NCBI GenBank assembly: GCA_001949185.1
Contig: BDGG01000002.1
Coordinates: forward strand, 8,964,362-9,028,361
Reading direction: 5' to 3'
Source of the DNA: Ramazzottius varieornatus
Lineage: Eukaryota > Tardigrada > Eutardigrada > Parachela > Ramazzottiidae
Length of the DNA stretch: 64,000 bases
Below the pieces are notes generated by a model. That model saw only the letters and a list, made by a program, of their open reading frames with translations, did no database searches and was not told the origin of the DNA. The position numbers and the translations under genes are program-made. Positions 47,866 to 58,826 of this stretch are shown here, one piece after another. The first letter of the stretch is position 1; each line of letters begins with the position of its first letter.

Positions 47866-49029
47866 GCTGCAGGCAGGATGTCTCAACTTATTCCTTTATA
47901 ACCCTGCGAAAAACACCCTACATCAATCCCTGATCTAAAACAGGAAAGAAGAACAACGACAAAGATTAGGATGCGATCAGGAGCAACGACACTGCACCGC
48001 ACGGCAACTCAGATTGACAGCATATGGCGCACTTTGCAGCTGGAATAACTTGGCGAACACTGATCAGTCATCCGTAAAGGTGTACACCATGGAATGTCGG
48101 CAAGGATAAAGAGTCTAGTCGGCTCTGCAGGGCTGGCAAGTACGTAAAAGCAAATAAGAAACGATGTTCGGACTGGCATCGAATGGAGAAGGGGGAAAGC
48201 TGAACCTGCTTAAACTGCCACACGTTCCTGACAAGATCGGGAAGCTGAACCCACAAGCAGCAATGACACAACAGCCGAAAACGACCAAAAAGCGTCAGTC
48301 GACCTTCACACAGCATCGTACTCCTCTCAGTTTTTTTGACGGCAACGCTTTCTTGTACAGCACGACTGTGCACCGATAAACTTTGGGAGATGTTCGTCTC
48401 AACTATGCCTGCGACAGAACGTGAGAACAGGCGGAGGCAGATAGGCGCATGGGCAACGTTGCCTCGCGGAGAGAACAGCAGTGACGTCAAGCGCAACATT
48501 AAAAGGGAATCGTTCTCAATAGCGAAGCTGAGGCAAAGGTTCAAGATGCTTTAGCGTACGATCCCGAATAATCTCCATCAAGGGGACTGCCTCCAGCCAT
48601 GGGAAGAACGGTAAGCTCGAACCGTAGTCTTCCTGCCTTGCTTCCTGCATCGCTGGGCTGTCTCTATCCCGCAGTCCTTCACGGTCCTTCGTCAGAGAGC
48701 AGGGAGAAAGAGAAGAGAGATCAGTATTAATGTAATACGGCACTTCATCACTGGACGGGCATACATAATGCATGAACAAACCCAAGCTCAGGCTGTAGTT
48801 CATTCCTGTACACTGGGTCTCACTCCAGTCTCTCATTCCGGAAACACAGAGGCCAGGGTCTTTCAGGCAAGTCCGTCTTACGCTCCCGCAAACCGAAGCA
48901 ATCGATAGGACAAGTTAACTGCTCGCACGCATTGGCTTTTGATGTCGCTGCAATTTTACTTCCTGACAATCACCCTCTCTCTCTCCATTTGTTAGTCTGA
49001 CAGTTTTCGCTGCAACAACGCGACTTACC
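47866..49029. other. tomosyn upstream region, no gene supported
   Basis: Contains opposing ORFs (minus 48068-48544 of 158 codons; plus 48164-48379) with no recognisable domain. One minus-strand segment (about 48600-48830) has FMHYVCPSSDEVPYYIN, which could be an exon of an unknown gene. The tomosyn promoter should lie near 47.9 kb. Confidence 0.3.
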
Positions 49030-49163
49030 TTCTAGCCGCTTGCTCCCCGTTACAGCCGACAAACTTATGACATTCAACTTTCTCCCAAGAGTCCTGATGG
49101 TGTCGATCAGCAGCAAGCCAGCTACGGATAACTTCGCGTCCTCGATGTCCAGCAGCAACGGAT
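49030..49163 (-). CDS. possible exon of an unrecognised minus-strand gene
   Basis: Bounded by an acceptor-like TGATCAG and a good donor (GAAGGTAAGT) on the minus strand. It encodes LLLDIEDAKLSVAGLLLIDT and SLSAVTGSKRLEG, an amphipathic-looking segment. An alternative frame with an ATG at 49306 also runs through the stretch. No domain recognised and flanking exons are uncertain. Confidence 0.25.
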
Positions 49164-49626
49164 CTGATCACAGCACCCGCATCCGCAGATAATGCATCGG
49201 CCGAGCAGCTGAAGATGAAGACGCACGATCCCGAAATCCAGGAAGTCTTTTGAGAAGTGGAAGAAATCAGGACAATAGTTTCATGAATTTCCGAATTCGA
49301 GTTCATGTCAGCCAGTCACTGTAGAGCTGCGGTACTTTACGTGCTGGATAGACCGGCCTGCCAAAAAATAGGTTGACTCAGCACCCACCGTGGACTGGTG
49401 AAGAACAATCATTAACTGATACGCCAAAGGTGAAGAAATCAAGCCTTAGTATGACTTTACATGAAGAAACACTCTGATTCTATTGGCGCTACAGTATCCT
49501 TGTGTTTTGAGTGTATTGTCGATGATGTAACGAGTATTCGCTCCGCCTCGGTATTCGCACAGCGCACTCAGCCCTCGCTTGATCTTATATCCCACATCCT
49601 CTTCCGGCAAGACGAGCTGCTAACGA

Positions 49627-49789
49627 AGGGATTATGCTTGTCCTCCGCCTTTCTGAAATATTCTGACATGATAGAATGATGGACAAGAGTCTGCTCTACC
49701 GTCTGAAACAGGCGTAGCTTGCGCAATGAAATCCTGGAAGACACTACAGGAACCGAAAGTGACGCCAAAATCTGGGCGGTACACACCTA
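49627..49789 (+). repeat. dispersed repeat, copy 1
   Basis: About 165 bp here match the reverse complement of 61406-61570 at over 90 percent by eye, for example GGCGTAGCTTGCGCAATGAA and AAAATCTGGGCGGTAC. Non-coding and probably a MITE or SINE fragment. Sequence to its left (49510-49570) weakly resembles 18195-18260. Confidence 0.85.
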
Positions 49790-49964
49790 TTGATTTTATC
49801 GACCTCACGTATTATGCGAAACTCAACATCAGATTGTCAAGGAAGGTAAATCTTACTGAAATAAGAAGAGACGAAACACCAAATTTCACCAAAACCACCC
49901 GAAACCGTAGAAATAGAAAACAGCGTGCTGGGGTTTTGCTGACCGCTGGTCATTAGTGTAAAAG

Positions 49965-51130
49965 TGGTGGAAGCATAGAGGAGCTTTACACCATCCACAT
50001 TTCAGAAGCAAGGAACGCTCATAATTATCATGGTCACAACGACCAGTCAGTCCTTGGAAACAGAATTCTGTGGGGTTAACATATTCTACGGACCCGTCGA
50101 CATAACCTGACAAATGCCAAGCTCGAGCAATGAGGTTAGAAAATCTAGGGGAAGTAAACTGCTGGTAAATCTGGGAATGCGTTTTCAATATGACGTCACG
50201 ATGGTGGACTTGAACCGGCTGACTGTTCAAGAATATCCAGTTCGAAACCTTCCTGAAATACCCCTTGTACATCCGGAAGCAAAGAACGTCCAGTGGCCGA
50301 ATATGACCAGTTACTTTAGGTGGTATAGTGATCGTTTCGTATTCTAGTTCTTCCGGTTTGACTTCATCTACGACTTCTTGGTCAGAGAACGTCGACAAAG
50401 AATCAGCAAGAAATATACAGTGCTGATTCATGTGCGGAAAGAAAAATTCTCGCATCATTCGATGTAGAGCTCCTTGGTCATCATGCCAGACGTGGAAGCG
50501 GTGACATGCAGGTTACTAGCTTTAAACATGGACTTTTTCGCAAGTGGTCCGAAGATTCCTTCAGGTTCTTGCAGCGTGATGAAGATAACGGGCACAAACT
50601 TGCGAACACCTGGTGAAACGCACATCATAACCGTGTAGCTCTGAATCATCAAATTCTGAGACTGTGTGAGTGCTAAAACGTGCTTTGCACCGACGAAATC
50701 CAGAGTTCGACCTGGTCTCATCTCGTACTCGAATCCACTCTGATCAGCATTCCACAGACAGTCTTTCCCGTACGCCTGCATTCTTTCTTTGACCACAGCA
50801 ACGCACGCTTCGGCTCTCTTCTTTCTGTCCGGTACTTCTTTCAGGTACTTTTCGGTGACAAACTTCGTGATTTTTCTGTCGCAGATATTATAGTATCTAC
50901 AAACGAGCAATAAGACTACAAACGTCAAAAACTTAAACGTTATTGAGTAAATGATCATGTCTGCCATTATCCTTACTTTATGAACTTTCCAACCCAATGA
51001 GGAGAAGCTGTGAAACCGGAAAGCCCAATCTCACGGCTGGCTGTAACTGCCCACTGCTGAACATCCAAATCTTTCACTATGCTAGGCTTTGGCTTGGCAA
51101 GGAAGAACTCCAGTCGTATCGCCAAAACGC
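49965..51130 (-). pseudogene. pogo/Tc5-like DDE transposase with one frameshift
   Basis: Transposase of the Tc1/mariner-pogo group. Reading down from about 51130: EIGLSGFTASPHWVGKFIK (DNA-binding HTH end), then a 70 bp intron and YYNICDRKITKFVTEKYL. The catalytic domain follows: LWNADQSGFEYEMRPGRT (first aspartate), LADSLSTFSD (second) and GHIRPLDVLCFRMYKGYFR (third, 37 residues on). At about 50455 the frame breaks: KELYIE runs into TGA where one extra base would give a W and continue into MREFFFPHMNQH. The N-terminal HTH is not found intact upstream. No inverted repeats were located. It belongs to the same superfamily as the fragment at 53.6-54.4 kb but is not the 23 kb Tigger. Confidence 0.8.
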
Positions 51131-51399
51131 ACGTTCATCATAGGTACACTCATCTAGCGTAATTATGGGGGGAAAGATTATTTGGCCACAGGCCGAAAGC
51201 GGCAACGCTTCGATTGATCGTCAGTTAAGCAGGAGATACCCCCTCCGGCCAGTGGCCAGAAATTTGTTCACCGCCAATAGTTAGGCCAGGCGCGTGTACG
51301 GAGCTTGCCTGCACGACACACAAACGATGTCACACGAACGAACGATGCCAATAGGAACAAAGTACGGATGGAAGCATAAGAAGGACCGTCGGGACACAT

Positions 51400-52310
51400 C
51401 TTGATAGCCCAACCCTATTCTCTTTGTTTCTCTGACCACCGGACAACTGCATGTGCGTGCTTGAGGCAGCCGGTTTTGCTGGACTTATCATATCACATGC
51501 AGCCCAGGTGTACAAAGAAGACGGTCTCGACGAAGGCACTTACTCCTTTAGGTCCAGTACCGGTAATCCATACATTCAAAATCGGCCGCATAATTTCAAG
51601 ATGGATTCACGCTGTTTACGGATTTGAAGACAGCAGGGCCTTATAACTCCGAATTACACGATGATCTACTATTTCTTAATAATTTACGTTTCTCCATGTG
51701 CTAACGCTCTAGTACCATGTCCAGTTTTGATCAGCGAATTCAACGTCGGGGGACACGATAATTCTGAGTTTCCCGACTACGTGGAACACAAGAATTTGTG
51801 CATCTACAAGCTTCGTCTACAAGCAACATCTACGGACACTCCTTAGTAGTGTGGGACACTTTGAACGATGTCTTGCAGTTTCAAATGGACCTATCTGGGC
51901 TATGGATACAACGTTTTTTGGTTATCGACCAGCAGTCAATAAACAGAGCAAATGTCTCAGGGTACTCGCGATTCAGTCGTGGCTGTTTCCTGCAAAATAA
52001 GGACGGTGGAGCCGATATCGTTGCCATTTACTATGAGTTCAAGTTTCAGCCGGACAGAACCTTTTACGACGAAGGACAGTATTATTTGTCAGCTCCACGA
52101 ACCATCGCATTGTTGATTATGTTATATACTTCTCTTCCGCTGACTATAATAGCACAGATTGTAATTACGCATTATACGTCGCGGATTTCATGGCCGGCGA
52201 GAGAAAAATACCTGCGCCTGCAGCAATATTTATCGAAAAAGTTCGGACTACAGACTTTGCGAGCATCCAGAAGCACTTTCCACATCGACAAACAAGGAAT
52301 ACCATGAAGG
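51400..52310 (+). other. possible secreted-protein coding fragments, unrecognised
   Basis: Three nearby plus-strand frames look protein-like: LEAAGFAGLIISHAAQVYKE (about 51460), a hydrophobic start MIYYFLIIYVSPCANA followed by LVPCPVLISEFNVGGHDNSE (51661), and LVVWDTLNDVLQFQMDLSG to FKFQPDRTFYDEGQYYL (51835-52090). The frames do not join by obvious splice sites. They resemble a broken CUB- or lectin-like secreted gene, but that is a guess. Confidence 0.25.
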
Positions 52311-52681
52311 TTTGTTAACAGCCGTTTACTTATCATGCCAACGTGGTATTCTGGTCTGAACACAGCTTTTTTCAGACTCTTTCTATGGATGCTGTCCAAC
52401 GCCCGCTGGACGAATTCGATATGAACACATGTACAGCTCTCAAAAAACAGTTCTGCACGGGTTAGGAGAGCTCCTACGCCGAAAAAGCGAAAGTGTTCTG
52501 TAATAGAAGAAGAAGGTGCCCGCAAAAATGAGCTCGAGTTATTTTAAACGAGATCCGTTATGAAAGTGCAACTCCGTATTAAATGTTAATTTCAAGATTT
52601 CTCGTTCAAATTTCACATGAAAAATCGTCTTGATCAGTTCGATATTCATTCTAAACGTGGCCTCTATTTTAACAGGCAGGA

Positions 52682-53385
52682 ATGATTTCGGTATCATTGA
52701 TCCAGGCAGAAATTTTCGGACAAATTTCCGCTGGGCAGCAGCCGCACATGGGCACCTTGACTGGTATGGCTGAGCAGTCTTTCGGCGGTGATGAGTCCCT
52801 TTATCTTCCGTCTCACCATCAGGATTTTTTCGCCTCCTACCTAAAGAAGAAAGACAGATTGGAATGGTTAGCTTACCGTCTGACAGATGGCGCCATGTAT
52901 GGTTATCATTGCTTCGATCACCGGGCTGACCATCCTCAAAGAAACACAGTTTGCGGATCTCTGGGTGGTTGACATAACCATGAGACTGGAGCTAACCAAG
53001 AAATATACTTCCACTGTTAAAGTTTTCGATCTAGTCTACACTGAAGCGTATTTCTACGTACCTTATTCATGCGGAATTTATGAACGCATTTAAAAGATAC
53101 GGCGTCGATATGGGAAACGCACACATGTCGCGGTGGGCAGCTGGAAAAATCACGACTCACATCAGCATGAAGATGCACTGTATGCTGGTGGAATGGCTGA
53201 CGAAGACACAGCCATATTTCGATGTGATGATCGACGAGAGCACTGACCGTGGTGGCTCGCAGAACCACATCATATACATTCGCGTCGAGATCGTGTCGTT
53301 CGTTTGGGGACTAGTCAAGTTGAGAAAGACCACGAGCGCTACAGACATCACCGTGGGTGTAAAACTCCGGCTTGGCAAAGTTTAA
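52682..53385 (+). pseudogene. hAT-derived ZNF862/C17orf113-like protein, N-terminal half
   Basis: Two frames (52682-52972 and 53080-53385) together match the family's DUF4371-like region: HMSRWAAGKITTHISMKMHC, then YFDVMIDESTDRGGSQNHII and YIRVE. The DESTDRG-type motif is characteristic of this transposase-derived family. The coding sequence stops at 53383-53385, before the part that normally contains the next catalytic block. The matching C-terminal half is found on the same strand at 58827-59516. Confidence 0.6.
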
Positions 53386-53626
53386 ATATAGTGGGATTAG
53401 CTGTAATTCGCTTTTATTTATCAGTATATAGTCCGTTCTCGGAAAGCCACGACAGCCAAAACCCGACTAACCTCGATTTCTATCCGAGCGTACCATACAC
53501 ATAATATACAAATTCAAATTTACTGGTCGTCCATCTCTTCATCAGACTCGCCAGAATTATCAGAACCATTTCCATCTTCAATCTCGCTATCATCAGACTG
53601 AAGAAAAGAAGAGTCTTTGTAGAAAC

Positions 53627-54416
53627 TTACGTCGAGAACATTATCATTTTCATCAACAGTATCACCCTCGCTGAGCGCAGGATATCCAGCATTAACCTCC
53701 TGAATAGCTGGAGGAGTTCAAGCTCTTCGTCTTTTCGAAGTATCTCGGAGGCGTAAAACGATTTACGCACAGTATCAACGGTGACTCTATCCCACGATCT
53801 TGATATCATATGTACAAACTCCATCTTCCCTGGGGGCGCAATGTATCCTTTCTTTGTGAAGCTGATATTATTTCTGCGCCAAGCCCGATATTCGGCCTTC
53901 AGAAGCAAACGGTACAGTCGTCTGCGGATTATACCAGAATGCCGGGGGAGCATTTGAAAGCTCACCAAACAACATGACCAGACTTATTTTTTTTCAAGTG
54001 GCGCACGCTTTGAGCCAACACCACTGAAAACGTGATACGCGATACACAAGCTTGAACATCCTCCTGAATCTCAGAACCCACATATCAGAAGCTTTGAAGT
54101 CTGTGACGCCATGGTCCCGAAGCACGATTTCGCGAGCTTTGTCCTGAAAATCGATATTCCGTAACTCGAGCTCGAGAGCCTTTTGCGCCAAAGTGAACTG
54201 GTAAACTTCGACCTCCATCTTCGGGTATTTAACGGGACTTTTCTTCCTAATTCCTGGAGGTCCAGAAGGCATGGTGATCCACCGTCCCAACGTAGAATTC
54301 GGGATATTCACTCGGACAGCGAATTCCCTGATGATCACGCCGCTGGTTGCCTTCTCAGCATGATAGTCATCCGCGATCCGGCGCTTTTCAGCGTCCGAGT
54401 AATGATTCTGACTCAT
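53627..54416 (-). pseudogene. pogo/Tc5-like transposase, catalytic core deleted
   Basis: The ATG at 54416 starts MSQNHYSDAEKRRIADDYH, a pogo-type HTH (IREFAVRVNIPNSTLGRW), and continues through a CENP-B-like DNA-binding part to FKASDMWVLRFRRMFKLVYR near 54040. The next frame (53968-53627) already encodes the C-terminal tail (YIAPPGKMEFVHMISRSWD; TVDTVRKSF). The three catalytic aspartate motifs seen in the 50 kb copy are absent. This is an internal-deletion derivative, common among non-autonomous copies. Confidence 0.65.
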
Positions 54417-54905
54417 CACAATGGCAATATCAAGATTTTCAGAGCAAAAAAGAAGCGCAAGAGACAAAGGAAACCTCGTTATCTGAGCCGGATAGAAATC
54501 AAGTTCTCTTGCTGACCATCGGCAGAGAAACCCCTGTAAATAAGCGATCAGCTGTTTGCGGCTGCTAGTATTAGTCAAAAAAGACTGCGACCGGGGGCTG
54601 CTTTACGCTGAGTAGGACCCAAACCTGTCCCACTTCATCGGTAGTTTAAAGTACGTGGTCGGGAAGACGGTTAGATTCGCAACTGACGGTGCGTCGGCAC
54701 TAAAGAGAGTTAACGCCGAAAGGTGTTACACTGCCATTGACGCCATTTCGGCATTTCCCTCATTACAGAATAGTAATCTGATTAGGTTGCCATGTGGATC
54801 CTGAGTAGCTTACAGTCTAAATTTATAGCTGGAGTCAGTCACTGTTTCACGAAGTGAACACGTCAGCTTTTTCTCAGCCATTTTGTCTCAGCCATAGTCT
54901 TCTCG
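54417..54905. other. spacer, possible DIRS 5' end
   Basis: No coding motif. It may include the 5' terminal region of the DIRS-type element. No matching inverted or split repeat could be paired with the 58.3 kb side. Confidence 0.3.
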
Positions 54906-56396
54906 ATGGCGAACTCGCGACCTCAGAGCCTACACGGGCCTATGCCTCCGGTAGCCAGCGAGAGCCCTAGTGGACGACACCGTTACGGTACCAAATACCC
55001 AGCTGGGCCAGATGATAGTCAAGTTCTTACCACGTTACCAGAGGTGCCTCTCGCCAAACGCCTTCGCTCGGCGTTGAAAGAAGTTCGTCGCCCGGTCAGT
55101 GTGGATCGGGCCTTGGAGCTGTTCGCAGAACCCGGACGAGAAGACCGACAGGGAAGCCCAAGCCGTCTGGGGAATGGATCCAGAAGACTGGAAAGTGGAT
55201 CTAGAAGACTGGAAAGACAAGGAACTGGTCCGGAAGCACTTCGCGTGTCGGATAGATCAGGAAGACAGGAAAGAAGAATGGAATACGAAGGGAGCGCGTA
55301 TGTTGGTGACCAAGTGGGACCTGGTGGACACGACGTCTTGATGGGTCACATGGGACATTCTTCCGGTGAACGATTACAAGGCGAACAAGCAGGCCGAAAT
55401 GGAAGGGATCCGTGGTTGCCTACCAACGCCACCTACCCGACACCAGAAGAGATTGCCGCCATCCTTCGTCATGTCAAGCAGCTGGAAGCTACAAACGAAT
55501 CACTCCATCATCAGGTATGCTCCTCCCCAACGTACTCAGTCTCCCGGGCTCCTTCGCCTCTACCGCAGTACGGCAATCAAATACCTTCCTCACTTACCCC
55601 AGTTGTCTACAGTGTCGTTTCAAAAAAGCCACCTCCCTCTACTCATTTCAACTTTCCCCCAGTCACTCCTACTGTTGACAAGTTGCTTCGACAAAAATCA
55701 GCCTACGTGGTCTTCCAGTATCTGGTTACTGATAGATATGTGCCTGATAACACCAAGCGCAAACAATCCGGTGACTCTAGTACAGGACACTTGGGGATCG
55801 TTGACTTGCCCTCCTGGCAAGAGGCGTTTTTGACTTTCTCTCTCTATCGGAGCTACTATTACCCCGATATGGCTATACCTTTCCTTGCCTATAGTGGCAT
55901 TATCCGGGGGTTGGCTTCACGAAAGCCTGACGTGCGCTTTTGGTTGGAATATGACCAACGTTGCCGTCAAAAGATGGCATTGCCGGATTCTGATGTGGCC
56001 GGGTGGTACCACGAGGACCGTGATATCGTTAAGGCCGTTAAAAGTAATTTCAAGCCAACTTCTACTACCACCACAGTTATCAGCGCCGTTGCTCGAGGTC
56101 CATACTCTGAGTGGATTCGCACCACTACTTGCCATATATGCAGCGAGAAGGGCCATATCGCAACAACATGCCCCAGCAAGAAAGAAGGTGTGAATAGATC
56201 TGATAGATTTTCTAACATGAAATCTGATGGCTCTAATTCTAACTCTGATGGTAATCGACCTAAAGCTGTGGTCCTGGCTTGCGGTCGTTTCAGCAAACCC
56301 GGTGGCTGCGCTGAACCATGTTATCAGAACTATGCCCATAACTGTTCGCAATGCCTCAAACCCGGGCATACTAAGCTCACCCATCGCTACGCTTAG
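54906..56396 (+). CDS. DIRS-type gag-like protein
   Basis: A 496-codon ORF from ATG 54906 to TAG. It has a Pro/Arg-rich N-terminus, a charged region with repeated RRLE units, then a helical block (WQEAFLTFSLYRSYYYPDMA; LASRKPDVRFWLEYDQR) conserved in DIRS/Ngaro gag-like proteins. The C-terminus has two zinc motifs: CHICSEKGHIATTC (CCHC) and CSQCLKPGHTKLTH (CxxC...H...H). The pol frame overlaps its end by up to about 170 bp. Confidence 0.82.
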   Translation: MANSRPQSLHGPMPPVASESPSGRHRYGTKYPAGPDDSQVLTTLPEVPLAKRLRSALKEVRRPVSVDRALELFAEPGREDRQGSPSRLGNGSRRLESGSRRLERQGTGPEALRVSDRSGRQERRMEYEGSAYVGDQVGPGGHDVLMGHMGHSSGERLQGEQAGRNGRDPWLPTNATYPTPEEIAAILRHVKQLEATNESLHHQVCSSPTYSVSRAPSPLPQYGNQIPSSLTPVVYSVVSKKPPPSTHFNFPPVTPTVDKLLRQKSAYVVFQYLVTDRYVPDNTKRKQSGDSSTGHLGIVDLPSWQEAFLTFSLYRSYYYPDMAIPFLAYSGIIRGLASRKPDVRFWLEYDQRCRQKMALPDSDVAGWYHEDRDIVKAVKSNFKPTSTTTTVISAVARGPYSEWIRTTTCHICSEKGHIATTCPSKKEGVNRSDRFSNMKSDGSNSNSDGNRPKAVVLACGRFSKPGGCAEPCYQNYAHNCSQCLKPGHTKLTHRYA

Positions 56397-58079
56397 TGTT
56401 CCATCTACTTCGCTAGCACCCGTTCCTGTTACCACTCATCATTTTACTTCTGTTGAAATTCCTGATAAAGCATACACCCCGTTGATACCAGAACGGTTTG
56501 CTCATGCCCTGAAGGAATATCCCGACTCCGAATTTGCTGATTATCTCGTCGATGGTCTTATCAACGGTTTTCGCCTGGGTTATACCGGCCCTGATGTTAC
56601 TCAAATTACTCCTAACGCTCGAACTGCTCGGGAACACCCTGAGGTCGTACGCGATTATGTAGCCAAAGAGGTCGCTGCAAAGCACACCGTTGGTCCTTTG
56701 AACCATCCGCCTTTTTCCAACGTCATTTGTTCCCCCAAGGGTGTACGCCCCAAAAAACTAGGCGGAGTTCGCCTTATTATGGACTTGCCCAGACCCTTCA
56801 GAAAGTCAGTCAACGATTACATTTCGAAAACAGATTATACCCTTAATTTCTGTTCAGTCGACGACGCCATTGATATTTGTCTTAAACTTGCAAAGGGCTG
56901 TTTGATGGCGAAACCGGATATGAAGGGCGCCTTTAGACTCATGCCAGTCGCGAAAGAGGATTGGCATCTGCTTGTTTACATGTGCGATGGAAAGTATTAT
57001 TTCGATACGGTACTGCCGTTTGGGTGTCGATCTTCACCTAGTTTGTTCGATGATCTCTCCAAAATTCTCGAATGGAAAATTAAGACCACTGGCGGAATGC
57101 TCGACGTTTTGCATTACATCGACGATTTCTGGTGGGCTGCACCTAGTTCGTCACCTGCGTGCCATCATACGTTGATTTTTATACGAACATTATGTGCACA
57201 CCTTGGTGTGCCCATAGCGGAAGAAAAAACCGAGGGCCTTACGACTAAACTCACCTTCCTCGGCATTCAACTCGATACTGAAACTCAGACTATCAGCATT
57301 CCGGAAAGTAAAGTTAAGGAAATTGAAGATTTGTTCACGGTATACAAAGCTAAAGTGAAAGCTACTAAACGGGAAATTCCTTGCATTTGCGGACAATTAG
57401 GCTTTGCAACCAAATGTATCCCGGCTGGCAGAATCTTCCTCCGAAGGATGCTCAATCTTGCACATAAGGTTAAACAACTCGACCATCCTAAACTGAAACT
57501 GAACGATAGCTTCAGAGCAGATCTGCGGTTGTTGATAGATTTTCTTCCGACATGGAATGGCTCGTGCAAGTTTCTTCTGACAAAATGGGTGGCGACCCCA
57601 AGTATGCATCTATTCACCGACGCATCAGGTAGCATCGGTTGCGGTGGTGTTTACGGCGCAGAATGGTTTCAGTTACGATGGCCAAGCTGGCTTCTTGAAG
57701 CCAAACCATCCATTGCTTTGTTGGAACTGTTGCCAGTTTTGATCTCGTGTTGTGTTTTGGGGTCAAACTGGCAGACAAAGCGAATTTCATTTCATTCCGA
57801 CAATATGTCGGTGGTCCGAATCTGGGCAAAATGTACGTCATCGAATGTCGCCATCATGACGGTGATACGCCGCATCTATTTGAAGCGGCAAACAACAATT
57901 TCACGCTAAAAATAACGCACATAAGCGGCGTCGATAATACGTTGGCCGATGCTATGTCTAGAATCGACAACGCGCGGTTCTTCGAAAATCATCCCAAGGC
58001 CAATACCGAGCCCATAATGGTAGACGACATCCCAGATTTTTTTGCGGGAGATCATGCTAGAACCCGGAAACTGTTCTAA
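56227..58079 (+). pseudogene. DIRS-type reverse transcriptase-RNase H, one frameshift
   Basis: Main frame 56227-57909. The RT shows NVICSPKGVRPKKLGGVRLI, KPDMKGAFRLMPV, LPFGCRSSPSLFDDLS and the catalytic HYIDDFWWAAP. The RNase H has LFTDASGSIGCGGVYG, LELLPVL and SFHSDNMSVV. Near 57885 the frame is lost in a TTTG run, where one T appears missing, and resumes as NNFTLKITHISGVDNTLADA (57902-58079), the expected RNase H end. The true start is unclear; homology begins near FTSVEIPDKAYTPL (56445), within the gag overlap or just after it. The rest is open. Confidence 0.85.
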
Positions 58080-58316
58080 CTCGATGCAAGATCGCGAGAG
58101 CTGGTCAGTAAGCGATTGGCTACCTCTACCAGAAGAGGCTACCGAAATGGATCTGAGCGATTTCGCTCTTTCTGTTTGAGCCATCATCTCCCTTATCTCC
58201 CTACGGATCGCCAAACCATCAGACGGTTCGTTTCCTGGTTGGATAGCGAAGGGCTAAGCGACAGTTTATGTAGCCGGCGTACGCTCAGAACAACTGGAGC
58301 ACGGTTTCGAAGATGA
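58080..58316 (+). pseudogene. tyrosine recombinase N-terminal domain, truncated
   Basis: The frame encodes RLATSTRRGYRNGSERFRSF and a typical SAM-like phage-integrase N-terminal domain (TDRQTIRRFVSWLDSEGLSD), then diverges into unrelated sequence and stops at 58316. No catalytic domain follows. Confidence 0.75.
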
Positions 58317-58826
58317 TGCTGAGGAAAAGCTACGAGAATATGGCTTCGATAGTGGTCTCTATGGTGTAAGTGCCAATTCTACATAATCACATAGGAAACA
58401 TAATACGTGTATTACTGTGGGTCTTTCTGGCATTTAGTCGTTGCCCCTTTGTCCACGTTCTGTAATCACATGAAAGCATAGTTTAAGTTCTACCGAGGGC
58501 TCCCCAGTCGTACGTTATGGGTATCACCCCGAAACAATACTCTCATCAAACGTTCTTACTTTCCGTAACGAATCAGGAATACCTTCAGGTGGCCTTGGAA
58601 CAATCTTCAAACATTCGATAACTCATAAGTGTGTGCCGTATTTGAGGTTTAGCGCGACCATGATCTTCGCCCACATGCACCGCATAATTATTAAACGTTT
58701 GTGCACTATAAAATGACACTTCGGTGACACCATTGACGATTAATGGAGCTCAATTGGGAATACGCCTGCTGATAATATTTCAACGTTTGCTCGTGAATGT
58801 GCATCTGAAGAGCTACTGTTCTGCAG
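58317..58826. other. spacer between DIRS end and hAT-derived half
   Basis: No coding similarity. It ends in a good acceptor (TTCTGCAG, 58819-58826) for the next exon. It may be the intron of the interrupted hAT-derived gene. Confidence 0.4.

Larger units (their letters stand above)
54906..58316 (+). mobile_element. DIRS-type tyrosine-recombinase retrotransposon, truncated at 3' end
   Basis: The order gag, reverse transcriptase-RNase H, tyrosine recombinase N-terminus is diagnostic of DIRS-like elements, which integrate by a recombinase instead of a DDE integrase. The recombinase is cut off after its SAM-like N-terminal domain, so the R-H-R-Y catalytic part is missing. The element lies between the two halves of a hAT-derived gene. 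Confidence 0.85.

Noticed and set aside
48068..48544. 158-codon minus-strand ORF near tomosyn's 5' end
   Set aside because: No recognisable motif, and overlapped by equally long ORFs on the other strand, so not supported as a gene.
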